In this document: positions 9,463-17,078 of the stretch, piece after piece
Position numbering within the stretch: position 1 is the first letter of the stretch
Layout of the letters: each line of letters starts with the position of its first letter
NCBI RefSeq assembly: GCF_003044565.1
Contig: NZ_POXG01000006.1
Location: 1-64,000 of the forward strand
DNA length: 64,000 nt
Origin: Neisseria sicca
Lineage (GTDB): Bacteria > Pseudomonadota > Gammaproteobacteria > Burkholderiales > Neisseriaceae
Direction of reading: 5' to 3'
Program-made: the position numbers and the translations under genes
The notes under the pieces: generated by a model
The model's input: the letters and a program-made list of their open reading frames with translations, nothing else
What the model was told of the DNA's origin: nothing
The model's database searches: none

Positions 9463-9483
9463 AGGAGGTGATGTTTACATCAC
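9463..9483 (+). promoter_or_regulatory. Extended anti-Shine-Dalgarno complement and hairpin in the rpsU leader
   Basis: AGGAGGTGAT (9463-9472) is a 10-base perfect complement to the 3' end of 16S rRNA. It overlaps a small hairpin, GTGATG-TTTA-CATCAC (9468-9483). It lies 140 bases upstream of the rpsU ATG, which has its own AAGGAAATAAA site, and no start codon follows at a usable distance. A regulatory role is inference. Confidence 0.35.
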
Positions 9484-9612
9484 GGCGCGTATCCCGCCGG
9501 TCGCAAGACACCCGAGATACAAACAACCACTTTTTTACAAACCGCCCCTTTTTACTTTTATCCCTTTCGGCGGTTTGAAACCAGAATTTAATTTAAATTT
9601 AAAGGAAATAAA

Positions 9613-9825
9613 ATGCCTGCAATCCGCGTTAAAGAGAACGAACCCTTCGAAGTAGCCATGCGCCGTTTCAAACGTGCCGTAGAAAAAACCGGTCTGTTGA
9701 CCGAGCTGCGTGCCCGTGAAGCTTACGAAAAACCAACTACCGAGCGCAAACGCAAAAAAGCCGCAGCCGTAAAACGTCTGCAAAAACGCCTGCGCAGTCA
9801 GCAACTGCCTCCTAAAATGTACTAA
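9613..9825 (+). CDS. rpsU: 30S ribosomal protein S21
   Basis: A 70-residue, strongly basic protein that starts [20 protein letters not shown], the standard bS21 N-terminus, and ends QLPPKMY. It sits on the small-subunit platform near the 16S 3' end and helps mRNA selection. An AAGGAAATAAA ribosome binding site precedes the ATG. It is followed by a strong intrinsic terminator and then a GatB/YqeY gene, matching the rpsU-yqeY part of the macromolecular-synthesis operon; dnaG and rpoD are not in the window. Confidence 0.97.
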
Positions 9826-9856
9826 ACATCAATTACAGGTCTGCCCTGTGATGCCG

Positions 9857-9896
9857 AAACACACCGCAAGGCTTTTCCTGCGGTGTGTTTTGTTTT
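9857..9896 (+). terminator. Intrinsic terminator of rpsU
   Basis: The 12-base arms AAACACACCGCA and TGCGGTGTGTTT enclose a 10-base loop and are followed by TGTTTTT. Confidence 0.9.
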
Positions 9897-9994
9897 TCAG
9901 ACGACCTCCAAGACAAGGGGTCGTCTGAAAAATAGAGAATCCTCTAAGGCAGTATTTGAAACACTATTTTCACTCTTTTCCTGAAAGTCATCCC

Positions 9995-10441
9995 ATGAGC
10001 CTGAAAGCACAATTAACCGAAGACATGAAAACCGCGATGCGTGCCAAAGATCAAACTGCTTTAAGCACCATCCGCCTGATCAATGCCGCCATCAAACAAT
10101 TCGAAGTGGACGAGCGTACCGAAGCCGATGACGGCAAAGTGGTTGCCATCATCACCAAAATGGTCAAGCAGCGCAAAGACAGTGCCAGCATTTACACCGA
10201 AGCAGGCCGTCAGGACTTAGCGGACAAAGAAAATGCCGAAATCGAAATCTTGCACCGTTATCTGCCGCAAATGATGTCTGCCGAAGAAATCCGCACTGCT
10301 GTCGAAACCGTTATCGCCATGACCGGAGCTTCCGGCATGGCGGACATGGGCAAAGCCATGGGCGTGTTGAAAACCCAGTTGGCAGGCAAAGCCGATATGG
10401 GCGAGGTCAATAAAGTTTTGAAGGCTGCGCTGAGTTCATAA
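9995..10441 (+). CDS. GatB/YqeY-domain protein
   Basis: The 148-residue, largely helical protein matches the YqeY family, which resembles the tRNA-binding tail domain of GatB (MSLKAQLTEDMKTAMRAKD, then LLHRYLPQMMS-like EILHRYLPQMMSAEE, and GKAMGVLKTQLAGKADMGEVNKV at the end). Its exact role is unresolved; a tRNA or amidotransferase association is suggested by homology. I chose ATG 9995 over 9956 because the family begins with this MSLK block. Placement after rpsU is typical. Confidence 0.9.
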   Translation: MSLKAQLTEDMKTAMRAKDQTALSTIRLINAAIKQFEVDERTEADDGKVVAIITKMVKQRKDSASIYTEAGRQDLADKENAEIEILHRYLPQMMSAEEIRTAVETVIAMTGASGMADMGKAMGVLKTQLAGKADMGEVNKVLKAALSS

Positions 10442-10480
10442 TTGAGTACCGACCGCTTTGGGCGGATTCGAGAAAAACAA

Positions 10481-10526
10481 AGAGGTCGTCTGAAACCGAT
10501 ATTTCGAGTTTCAGACGACCTCTTTT
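10481..10526. terminator. DUS inverted-pair terminator between convergent genes
   Basis: GAGGTCGTCTGAAAC (10482-10496) pairs with GTTTCAGACGACCTC (10508-10522), followed by TTTT. It separates the yqeY-like gene from the leftward MFS gene. Confidence 0.87.
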
Positions 10527-10537
10527 CAAACTCAGGC

Positions 10538-11860
10538 TTACCGTTTGATGATATTGCCGAATATCTTGCCCATATCGTTTAAGAAACGGGGTTCGCGCTG
10601 GATCAGGTAAACAATCAAAGGAATATTGCCGATGGCGACGATCAGGTAAAGCAGGGAAATGCTGTCGAACAGCATCAGTAATACCGCGCTTAAAATGGAA
10701 GCGGACACCATAAATACGCCGTTGATGAGGTTATTGGCAGCGACGGCGTGGGCGCGGAAGGATTCGCTGCTGGCGGTTTGCAGCCAAGTGTAGAGCGGGA
10801 CGGAGAAGAAGCCGCCGAAGAAGCCGATCAGCGTCATGACAAGCATAACGGGATACGCGATGCCTTGCGAGAGAAACCAGGTGATGCCGTTGAGTTCGGC
10901 AAAGCGTTGCCCGTTGGTCAGCCATACCAAAATCAAGCCGCACACGGTCAAACCGATCGTGCCGACGGTTACCAAGCCCAAGAGCAGGCGTTCGTGGCTG
11001 AGTTTGGCGCACAATACCGAGCCGGCGGCGATGCCGATGGAGAATAGGGCGAGCATGAGGTTGAAGACGCTGTCGTTGCCGCCCAAATGGATTTGCGTGA
11101 AGGTCGGCAGTTGGGTGGTGTAAACCGAGCCGATAAACCAAAACCATGATATGCCGATGATGGAAGTGAAGACGGAATCATATTGCGCGGTTTCGCGCAG
11201 GAGCGCGTGCGTGCCTTTGACGATGTTCCATTCGATTTTGGTGTTGGGGGCTTTGGCGGGGACGCTGGGCATGAAGAGGCTGGTCAGCGTACCGCCGATG
11301 GCGACGAGCAATACTAAGATGCCGACGACGGAGGGCGGTAGACCTGCGACGGATGTGCCCAAAATCTGACCGAACAAAATGGCGATGAATGTTCCCGATT
11401 CGATCAGGCTGTTGCCCATAATCAGCTCTTTGTCGTTGAGGTAATCGGGCAGGATGGCGTATTTCAGCGGGCCGAACAGCGTCGATTGCGCACCCATGCA
11501 AAACAGGCAGATCAAGAGCAGCGTGGCAGACTGGATATAAAAGCCGAACGCCGCCACCGCCATAATCACGATTTCCAATACTTTGATCCATCGCGCTAAG
11601 ACGGCTTTGTCGAATTTGGTGCTCAATTGTCCCGACAGCGCGGAAAACAGGAAATATGGCAGGATAAACAGCAATGCGCCCAAGTTCAGCATTTGGCTGG
11701 CGGGTAGGAGGTCGTTTTTGCCCAAACCGTAAAAGCTGATCATCACAAACAGCGCGGTTTTGAACATATTGTCGTTGAACGCGCCCAGAAACTGCGTGCC
11801 GAATAGTGGGGCGAAACGGCGGCTGGTGGGGAAATTCAGGTTGTCTTTTTTGAGGCTCAT
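10538..11860 (-). CDS. MFS transporter, LplT-like
   Basis: A 440-residue protein with about 12 hydrophobic segments and the N-terminal FGTQFLGAFNDNMFKTAL (20-37). This block is typical of LplT-type carriers and of the transporter half of acyl-ACP synthetase fusions, which flip lysophospholipids across the inner membrane. The substrate is inferred from resemblance only. No acyltransferase domain is attached or adjacent. Its ATG overlaps the ccoS stop (ATGA), so it is the last gene of a three-gene leftward operon. Confidence 0.75.
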   Translation of the reverse strand: MSLKKDNLNFPTSRRFAPLFGTQFLGAFNDNMFKTALFVMISFYGLGKNDLLPASQMLNLGALLFILPYFLFSALSGQLSTKFDKAVLARWIKVLEIVIMAVAAFGFYIQSATLLLICLFCMGAQSTLFGPLKYAILPDYLNDKELIMGNSLIESGTFIAILFGQILGTSVAGLPPSVVGILVLLVAIGGTLTSLFMPSVPAKAPNTKIEWNIVKGTHALLRETAQYDSVFTSIIGISWFWFIGSVYTTQLPTFTQIHLGGNDSVFNLMLALFSIGIAAGSVLCAKLSHERLLLGLVTVGTIGLTVCGLILVWLTNGQRFAELNGITWFLSQGIAYPVMLVMTLIGFFGGFFSVPLYTWLQTASSESFRAHAVAANNLINGVFMVSASILSAVLLMLFDSISLLYLIVAIGNIPLIVYLIQREPRFLNDMGKIFGNIIKR

Positions 11861-12054
11861 TTTTCGGATTCTTGTTCTTCTTTTTCTATTTCGTTTTCAA
11901 GCAGTTTGTCGGTGGAATCGTCGTCCATCAGGATGCGGTGTGCCGGTCCTTCGAGATCGTCAAACTGTCCGTTTTTGCCCGACCACCAAAAAAAATAGCC
12001 GATGGCAAACGCCAAAATGATGCTGATGGGCACCAAAATAAACATACTTTCCAT
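11857..12054 (-). CDS. ccoS: Cytochrome cbb3 oxidase assembly protein CcoS
   Basis: A 65-residue protein with one N-terminal membrane segment (MESMFILVPISIILAFAIGY) followed by FFWWSGKNGQFDDLEGPAHRIL. The segment FDDLEGPAxRIL is the CcoS signature. CcoS is needed for cofactor insertion into cbb3 oxidase, the high-affinity terminal oxidase of Neisseria. I start at 12054 because the 42-residue upstream extension has no family similarity and overlaps the neighbouring gene. Both ends overlap neighbours by ATGA, so it is translationally coupled. It is separated from the structural cco genes. Confidence 0.88.
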   Translation of the reverse strand: MESMFILVPISIILAFAIGYFFWWSGKNGQFDDLEGPAHRILMDDDSTDKLLENEIEKEEQESEK

Positions 12055-12401
12055 CACATCGCTCCCGTCAAATCGGTTAAGACGAAAGTCTGTCCCGATA
12101 CGGTCAGATATTCGTTGCGCAGCGAGCCGACAAGGGCGTCGTCGAAAAACAGCTCGATACGGTCTTTCACAACGCGCCAATATTGCGGAATCTCGGTTTG
12201 TTCGAAAGGAGCCAAAGCCTCCGCCGCCACGCCTTCTTCACTTTGCAGCTTGACGGCAAAACGCCCGCTCTGCGGCTGCGCTTCGGATTCGTCATCCGGC
12301 AGCATGATGAAAAAGCCCACATGGGCGCCTTGTTGCGTATGGATACTGAAGTAGTGCATATCAAAGAATCTTAAAAGGCTGCCGCTGTTTTCAGACGACA
12401 T
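12054..12401 (-). CDS. Conserved hypothetical protein upstream of ccoS
   Basis: A 115-residue soluble protein with no family I can name. It is rich in acidic residues and phenylalanine (HYFSIHTQQGAHVGFFIMLPDDESE, and KDRIELFFDDALVG). The chosen ATG (12401) lies inside a DUS-like word, so that the protein begins MSSENSG; a GTG at 12410 would add three residues. It is first in the operon and overlaps ccoS by ATGA, which hints at a role beside oxidase assembly, though nothing in the protein proves that. Confidence 0.65.
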   Translation of the reverse strand: MSSENSGSLLRFFDMHYFSIHTQQGAHVGFFIMLPDDESEAQPQSGRFAVKLQSEEGVAAEALAPFEQTEIPQYWRVVKDRIELFFDDALVGSLRNEYLTVSGQTFVLTDLTGAM

Positions 12402-12883
12402 AGTGAACACAAAAACTGTCTAAATGTAACAGTTTGACACGCCCCTGCAAAGGGCTTTGCGCCCCCGTGTTCGACAGGTCGTCTGAAAACAAACCGTTTC
12501 CCTTTAAACATCAATATCTTCCTTGATTGCTTTACGCCTGTTTTAAGTCAAACATTAAGCCAAGCAGCCGAACCCGTTTTTTGCTAGAATAGCGCGGTTT
12601 ACATTCATCAACCGATTTCAGACGACCCCGCCGAATCAGCGGCGGCAGAAGCCACACGGAAAGCAACATTTATAAAGTTGCCGCCATTCCGAATGTAACG
12701 ATAATTTTTTCTTTCATAGATTTTACGCCACCAACCGATACGGCACGCCGCGCAGACGCTCGGCGCCGCCCTCAAGCGCATCCACTATGCCTGCGGGAGA
12801 TGTTTGGCGGGATATCGACGACAAAGAACAGATTGCCGATACTGCCTACACAGGTCGTCTGAAACCTTCAGGAGCCACAACAA
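12402..12883. other. Intergenic region upstream of ackA
   Basis: About 480 bases between the divergent ccoS operon and ackA. It contains DUS copies near 12478-12490, 12616-12626 and 12852-12863, and a TAGAAT that could be a -10 box near 12585. A short frame beginning ATG 12788 (MPAGDVWRDIDDKEQIADT) runs into ackA out of phase; I do not call it a gene. No RNA gene is recognised. Confidence 0.5.
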
Positions 12884-14080
12884 ATGACCCAAAAACTGAT
12901 CTTAGTTTTGAACTGCGGCAGCTCATCCCTCAAAGGTGCCGTACTGGATAACGAAAGCGGCGAAGTCCTGCTCAGCTGCCTTGCCGAAAAACTCAACCTG
13001 CCTGATGCTTACATCACGTTCAAAGTAAACGGCGAAAAACACAAAGTCGACCTGTCTGCCAAGCCCGACCACACCGGCGCAGTTGAAGCCCTGATGGAAG
13101 AACTCAAAGCCCACGGCCTCGACAGCCGCATCGGCGCCATCGGTCACCGCGTCGTCAGCGGCGGCGAGTTGTACAGCGAATCCATCCTTGTTGACGACGA
13201 AGTCATCGCAGGCATCGAAAAATGTATTCCGCTCGCTCCGCTGCACAACCCCGCACACCTCTTGGGTCTGCGTGCCGCACAAAGCATTTTCAAAGGTCTG
13301 CCTAACGTCGTCGTATTCGACACCGCCTTCCACCAAACCATGCCGGAACATGCCTACACCTACGCTATTCCGCATGAACTGTATGAAAAATACGGCTTGC
13401 GTCGCTACGGCGCGCACGGTACCAGCTACCGCTACGTTTCTGATGAAACTGCCCGTTTCCTCGGTAAAGACAAAAAAGACCTGCGCATGGTAATTGCCCA
13501 CTTGGGTAACGGCGCATCTATTACCGCCGTCGCCAACGGCGAATCACGCGATACCAGCATGGGCCTGACCCCGCTGGAAGGTTTGGTCATGGGTACCCGC
13601 AGCGGCGACATCGATCCCGCAGTGTTTAGCTTCTTGGCTGAAAATGCCAACATGACCATCGCCCAAATCACCGACATGCTGAACAAAAAATCAGGTCTGC
13701 TCGGTATCTCAGGTTTGTCCAACGACTGCCGTACCATCGAAGAAGAAGCTGCCAACGGCCACGCAGGTGCCAAACTGGCTCTGGAAATCTTCATCTACCG
13801 CCTCGCCAAATACATCGGCAGCATGGCTGTCGCAGCCGGCGGTCTTGACGCACTCGTCTTCACCGGCGGTATCGGCGAAAACTCCGACATCATCCGCGAG
13901 CGCGTACTCGGCTACTTGGGCTTCCTCGGTCTGAAAGCCGACCACGAAGCCAACCTGAAAGCCCGCTTCGGTAACGCAGGCGTGATTACGACTGCCGACA
14001 GCGCAGCCGTCGCCGTTGTGATTCCGACCAACGAAGAATTGATGATTGCACACGACACCGCCCGTCTGAGCGGCCTGTAA
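12884..14080 (+). CDS. ackA: Acetate kinase
   Basis: It interconverts acetate plus ATP with acetyl phosphate plus ADP. The 398-residue product opens with the ASKHA phosphate-1 motif LVLNCGSSSLKGAVL. It has VVFDTAFHQTMPEHAYTY, the adenosine-binding GNGASITAV, and the conserved RSGDIDP and FTGGIGENS blocks. AGGAGCCACAACAA precedes the ATG, giving a clear ribosome binding site. The phosphotransacetylase gene pta is not adjacent. A standard intrinsic terminator follows. Confidence 0.96.
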   Translation: MTQKLILVLNCGSSSLKGAVLDNESGEVLLSCLAEKLNLPDAYITFKVNGEKHKVDLSAKPDHTGAVEALMEELKAHGLDSRIGAIGHRVVSGGELYSESILVDDEVIAGIEKCIPLAPLHNPAHLLGLRAAQSIFKGLPNVVVFDTAFHQTMPEHAYTYAIPHELYEKYGLRRYGAHGTSYRYVSDETARFLGKDKKDLRMVIAHLGNGASITAVANGESRDTSMGLTPLEGLVMGTRSGDIDPAVFSFLAENANMTIAQITDMLNKKSGLLGISGLSNDCRTIEEEAANGHAGAKLALEIFIYRLAKYIGSMAVAAGGLDALVFTGGIGENSDIIRERVLGYLGFLGLKADHEANLKARFGNAGVITTADSAAVAVVIPTNEELMIAHDTARLSGL

Positions 14081-14097
14081 TACAGCGCATCATCCGA

Positions 14098-14131
14098 TAA
14101 AAACCTGCCCGAAGCGGCAGGTTTTTTGTTT
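14098..14131 (+). terminator. Intrinsic terminator of ackA
   Basis: AAACCTGCC and GGCAGGTTT enclose a short loop and run into TTTTTGTTT. Confidence 0.9.
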
Positions 14132-14239
14132 GCGCGGAGAAAAAAGCATGATTTGTCTGCATAACCCGCTTCGGGATTTTTTCTCTATCCTCAAAGGAAA
14201 GAAGAGGGCGTAGGTTTTTCTGCTGCGTATCCCAAACGA

Positions 14240-14309
14240 TATAGTGGATTAAATTTAAATCAGGACAAGGCGAGGCAACGCCGTACTGGTTTAAAGTTAA
14301 TCTACTATA
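14240..14309 (+). mobile_element. Correia element, 70 bp internally deleted form
   Basis: It keeps both CREE ends (left TATAGTGGATTAAATTTAAA, right GTTAATCTACTATA with one change). Compared with the 107-bp copies it lacks exactly 37 bases lying between two copies of CAAGGCGA, leaving one copy. This is the footprint of a deletion between short direct repeats. Confidence 0.9.
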
Positions 14310-14362
14310 TCTATCCAGACTTTCCCCTTTGGACAATGGGGGATAAAGTTTCCTTTGCAGTA

Positions 14363-14396
14363 AAAAGGTCGTCTGAAAATTTTCAGACGACCTTTG
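14363..14396. terminator. DUS inverted-pair terminator, loopless palindrome
   Basis: Forward and reverse DUS copies abut to form a 32-base perfect palindrome (14364-14395). It lies just past the stop of the leftward lipoprotein gene and can act in both directions. Confidence 0.85.
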
Positions 14397-14406
14397 TCTA
14401 TTGCTG

Positions 14407-15435
14407 CTATTGCTTCACGGGTTTCAAAGTCGGCAAAACCGTATCCCAAATCGCCAGCACTTCGGCTTCGCTGCGCTTCGTCCCGTCTTTCTTCTCCGCG
14501 CCAAACTGCATCATGATGCGCGGGTCGCCGCCGTCGCGTTCCCAAAAGAACATATATTTGTTGCCGCCCCATTTCACCAACTTTTCCTCGCCCGACATGC
14601 CGTTGATGGTGCGTTTGCCTTGGCGGATGGTGTGGGTTAGCGCTTTAACCAATAAGCCTTTTTCTGGGTCGATTTTGCGTTTCAGCAACGTCGCTTCGCC
14701 CGCTTTCAACACATCGCCGTGCATGATTTCCAGACTCATATCGTGTTGTTTGGCAAATTCGACGGTGCTATGGACTTCAAACGGTTTTTTGCCGTCATCG
14801 GCGATAAAACCGCCTATCAGGCAGATGCCGTGTCGGTTTGGCACTTCAAATTCCTGTCTTGTTTTCAAGCCGCTAATGAAATCTTGGCGGAATTTTTTCT
14901 CTATGGTGTTGATCGCTTCTTTTTCTTTGGCTTTCCAGTTGGCAGGTGCTTTACCGTTTTCAGCAGGGATATAGAAATAGCTGCGTACGATATAGGCGTC
15001 ATTATTATCCAGTTTGAAATATAAATAGGCTTCGTAGGGCATACCGTCATCACCAACAAGATCTTCCCAATCAAACCCTCCGCGTGTAACCTGCATCATC
15101 GCCTGCCCCGGAATCAGGGTGCGGGTATCGACGACAATATCGGTGCCAAATTCCCCAGTAGTTTTAAATTCATTAATATTCCTGACATTTCTATTCCAGT
15201 CATTAAACATAACCATCACGCTCCAGCCATTGTAATCAAGGTGCGTACTGCCGTGACGGCGTTTGGACGGCAGGCGCAATTGATAGCGGCCGCTGCAATA
15301 GAGCTGTTCGGTCCAGTAGGCAGTATCGATAGCGGATTTGGTGACGGTCGGTGAAGTTTCTGCCGATGGGGAAACGGTGGGCGTGCAGGCTGCGACGGCA
15401 AGGATTAGGGATAATGTAGTCAGACGGATGGACAT
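14407..15435 (-). CDS. Lipoprotein resembling T6SS lipase-immunity protein Tli4
   Basis: A 342-residue predicted outer-membrane or periplasmic lipoprotein with a signal peptide and lipobox VAAC (C17). The pattern CSGRYQLRLP near residue 48 and HGICLIGGFIADDGKKPFE in the middle resembles Tli4-family immunity proteins, which neutralise Tle-type phospholipase effectors in the periplasm. I recognise this only by motif pattern, so the assignment is tentative. There is no effector, VgrG or type VI secretion gene next to it, which makes it an orphan. DUS inverted pairs lie on both sides. Confidence 0.55.
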   Translation of the reverse strand: MSIRLTTLSLILAVAACTPTVSPSAETSPTVTKSAIDTAYWTEQLYCSGRYQLRLPSKRRHGSTHLDYNGWSVMVMFNDWNRNVRNINEFKTTGEFGTDIVVDTRTLIPGQAMMQVTRGGFDWEDLVGDDGMPYEAYLYFKLDNNDAYIVRSYFYIPAENGKAPANWKAKEKEAINTIEKKFRQDFISGLKTRQEFEVPNRHGICLIGGFIADDGKKPFEVHSTVEFAKQHDMSLEIMHGDVLKAGEATLLKRKIDPEKGLLVKALTHTIRQGKRTINGMSGEEKLVKWGGNKYMFFWERDGGDPRIMMQFGAEKKDGTKRSEAEVLAIWDTVLPTLKPVKQ

Positions 15436-15454
15436 GGATAAGCTCCGTGTTTGA

Positions 15455-15496
15455 AAAAGGTCGTCTGAAAGTATAGTTTGATTCAGACGACCTTTG
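15455..15496. terminator. DUS inverted pair
   Basis: A forward DUS near 15459 and a reverse DUS near 15483 form a hairpin upstream of the lipoprotein gene and before the rluF-like gene. Neither neighbour ends here, so a terminator role is uncertain; it may simply be a DUS pair. Confidence 0.5.
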
Positions 15497-15626
15497 TCAT
15501 AAAACGGGCTTGGCGGTATTTATCCAACATAGGCGGGCGTTTCGTACAGCAGAATGAGCATAATGTCGGTAGGGGAAACGGCTGTTTGGCTTTATAATCT
15601 GATTCATTCTTTTCAGGCAGACCATT

Positions 15627-16370
15627 ATGGAACACGATTCAAACGAAACCATGCGCCTTTCCAAGCGTATGGCGCAATTGGGCTTATGCTCGCGCCGCGA
15701 GGCGGACAGCTACATCGAGCAAGGCTGGGTCAAGGTCAACGGGCAAACCGCCGTACTCGGTCAGAAAGTGACCGAACGCGACCGCATTGACCTCAACCGG
15801 CAGGCGCATGAAAAACAGGCAGAGCGCGTTACCATCTTGCTCAACAAGCCCGTCGGCTACGTCAGCGCGCAGGCGGAAAAAGGCTACAAATCCGCCGCCG
15901 AGTTGATTACCGCCGACAACCGTTGGGAAGGCGACGACAGCCGCATTCCGTTCAGCGAAAAACACAAATTCGGCTTGGCACCCGCCGGTCGGCTGGACAT
16001 CGATTCCGTCGGATTGCTGGTGCTGACACAGGACGGCCGCATCGCCAAGCAGCTTATCGGCGAAAACAGCGGCAGCGAAAAAGAATATCTGGTGCGCGTG
16101 CGCGGCAAATTGGACGAAAAAGGACTTGCCTTGCTCAACCACGGATTGAGTCTGGACGGCGAGAAACTGCGCCCCGCCAAAGTAGAATGGCAAAACGAAG
16201 ACCAGCTGCGTTTCGTGTTGAAACAAGGCAAAAAGCGGCAAATCCGCCGTATGTGCGAACTCGTTGGTTTGCGTGTCGTCGGGCTGAAGCGGATTCGGAT
16301 GGGTAAAGTCAAACTGGGCAAACTGCCGCCCGGCAAATGGCGTTACCTGCGGGCGGATGAATCGTTTTGA
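15627..16370 (+). CDS. rRNA pseudouridine synthase, RluF/RsuA family
   Basis: The 247-residue enzyme has an N-terminal S4 RNA-binding domain ([22 protein letters not shown], then GWVKVNG) and a catalytic domain with the Asp-containing motif [17 protein letters not shown] (about 124-140). KKRQIRRM near 208 is the family C-terminal motif. The closest E. coli relative by pattern is RluF, which modifies 23S rRNA U2604; RluB/RluE-type specificity cannot be excluded. It is followed 75 bases later by a small methyltransferase-like membrane gene. Confidence 0.88.
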   Translation: MEHDSNETMRLSKRMAQLGLCSRREADSYIEQGWVKVNGQTAVLGQKVTERDRIDLNRQAHEKQAERVTILLNKPVGYVSAQAEKGYKSAAELITADNRWEGDDSRIPFSEKHKFGLAPAGRLDIDSVGLLVLTQDGRIAKQLIGENSGSEKEYLVRVRGKLDEKGLALLNHGLSLDGEKLRPAKVEWQNEDQLRFVLKQGKKRQIRRMCELVGLRVVGLKRIRMGKVKLGKLPPGKWRYLRADESF

Positions 16371-16445
16371 TTGGATTTGAACTTGGGAATGACGGCAAGA
16401 GGCCGTCTGAAAACGTCACTGTATCCGTTTTATAAAGATAAGAAT

Positions 16446-16904
16446 ATGAATTTAGAAACCAAAATTCCGCCGCCGGCGGTATGTTTTATCTGCGCATTGC
16501 TGATGTATGCCTCTGCGCAAGTATCCGCGCTGGCAGGCATACTACCGCGCTTTCCGATATTGCTGTCGGTTGTTTTGATAGCGTTTGGGACGGCGTTGGG
16601 CGTGTTAGGTGTGTGGGCGTTTCGCCGTGTGCGCACGACCGTCAGCCCGTTCAACCCCGAACAAACTGAACATTTCGTTTCAGACGGCGTGTACCGTTTC
16701 AGCCGCAACCCGATGTATGCGGGCATGGGCTGCTGGCTGGCGGCATGGGCGGGACACTTGGCGCATCCGCTGCCGTGGCTGTTTTTGGCGGTATTTGCCG
16801 CCTATATGACGCGTTTCCAAATCATGCCTGAAGAGCGCGTGTTGGCGCGGAAATTCGGTGCTGAGTATGAAGCGTACTGCCGACGCGTCCGCCGTTGGTT
16901 ATAA
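16446..16904 (+). CDS. Isoprenylcysteine carboxyl methyltransferase-family membrane protein
   Basis: The 152-residue protein has about four hydrophobic segments and the signature FVSDGVYRFSRNPMYAGMG (about 77-95), followed by the C-terminal MPEERVLARKFGAEYEAYCRRVRRW. This pattern belongs to the ICMT/PEMT-like (NnrU-related) family, whose bacterial members are mostly uncharacterised. I use ATG 16446; the upstream in-frame region contains an AG-dialect DUS. The substrate is unknown. Confidence 0.8.
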   Translation: MNLETKIPPPAVCFICALLMYASAQVSALAGILPRFPILLSVVLIAFGTALGVLGVWAFRRVRTTVSPFNPEQTEHFVSDGVYRFSRNPMYAGMGCWLAAWAGHLAHPLPWLFLAVFAAYMTRFQIMPEERVLARKFGAEYEAYCRRVRRWL

Positions 16905-17010
16905 AAGCGGCAACGTCAAATCGGGTATCGCCCCTGCGCCTTTGCGGCATGAAATGATTCGGCTGCGCCGATTGACTCTGATTGTGTGAATCCTCGATGG
17001 TTCAAATCAA

Positions 17011-17058
17011 ACAAAAGGTCGTCTGAAACCCCAAAACAGGGTTTCAGACGACCTTTTT
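17011..17058. terminator. DUS inverted-pair terminator between convergent genes
   Basis: A long stem is formed by forward DUS (from 17014) extended with CCCC and its complement, followed by TTTTT. It separates the ICMT-like gene from adhP. Confidence 0.87.
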
Positions 17059-17078
17059 AGTCAACTGCCTACATCAAA

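Larger units (their letters stand above)
9116..9612. other. Intergenic region and rpsU leader
   Basis: About 500 bases without a gene. It holds a CREE (9218-9324), a DUS inverted-pair terminator (9329-9372), and the rpsU leader with an extended Shine-Dalgarno-like word and hairpin (9463-9483). A 78-codon open frame running through it (9419-9655) overlaps rpsU out of phase and is not supported. Confidence 0.7.

Noticed and set aside
9419-9655. 78-codon frame through the rpsU leader
   Set aside because: It overlaps rpsU out of phase and contains no motif. The region is better explained as leader.
12788-12950. Short frame upstream of ackA (MPAGDVWRDIDDKEQ)
   Set aside because: It overlaps the ackA start out of phase, lacks a ribosome binding site and shows no recognisable family.
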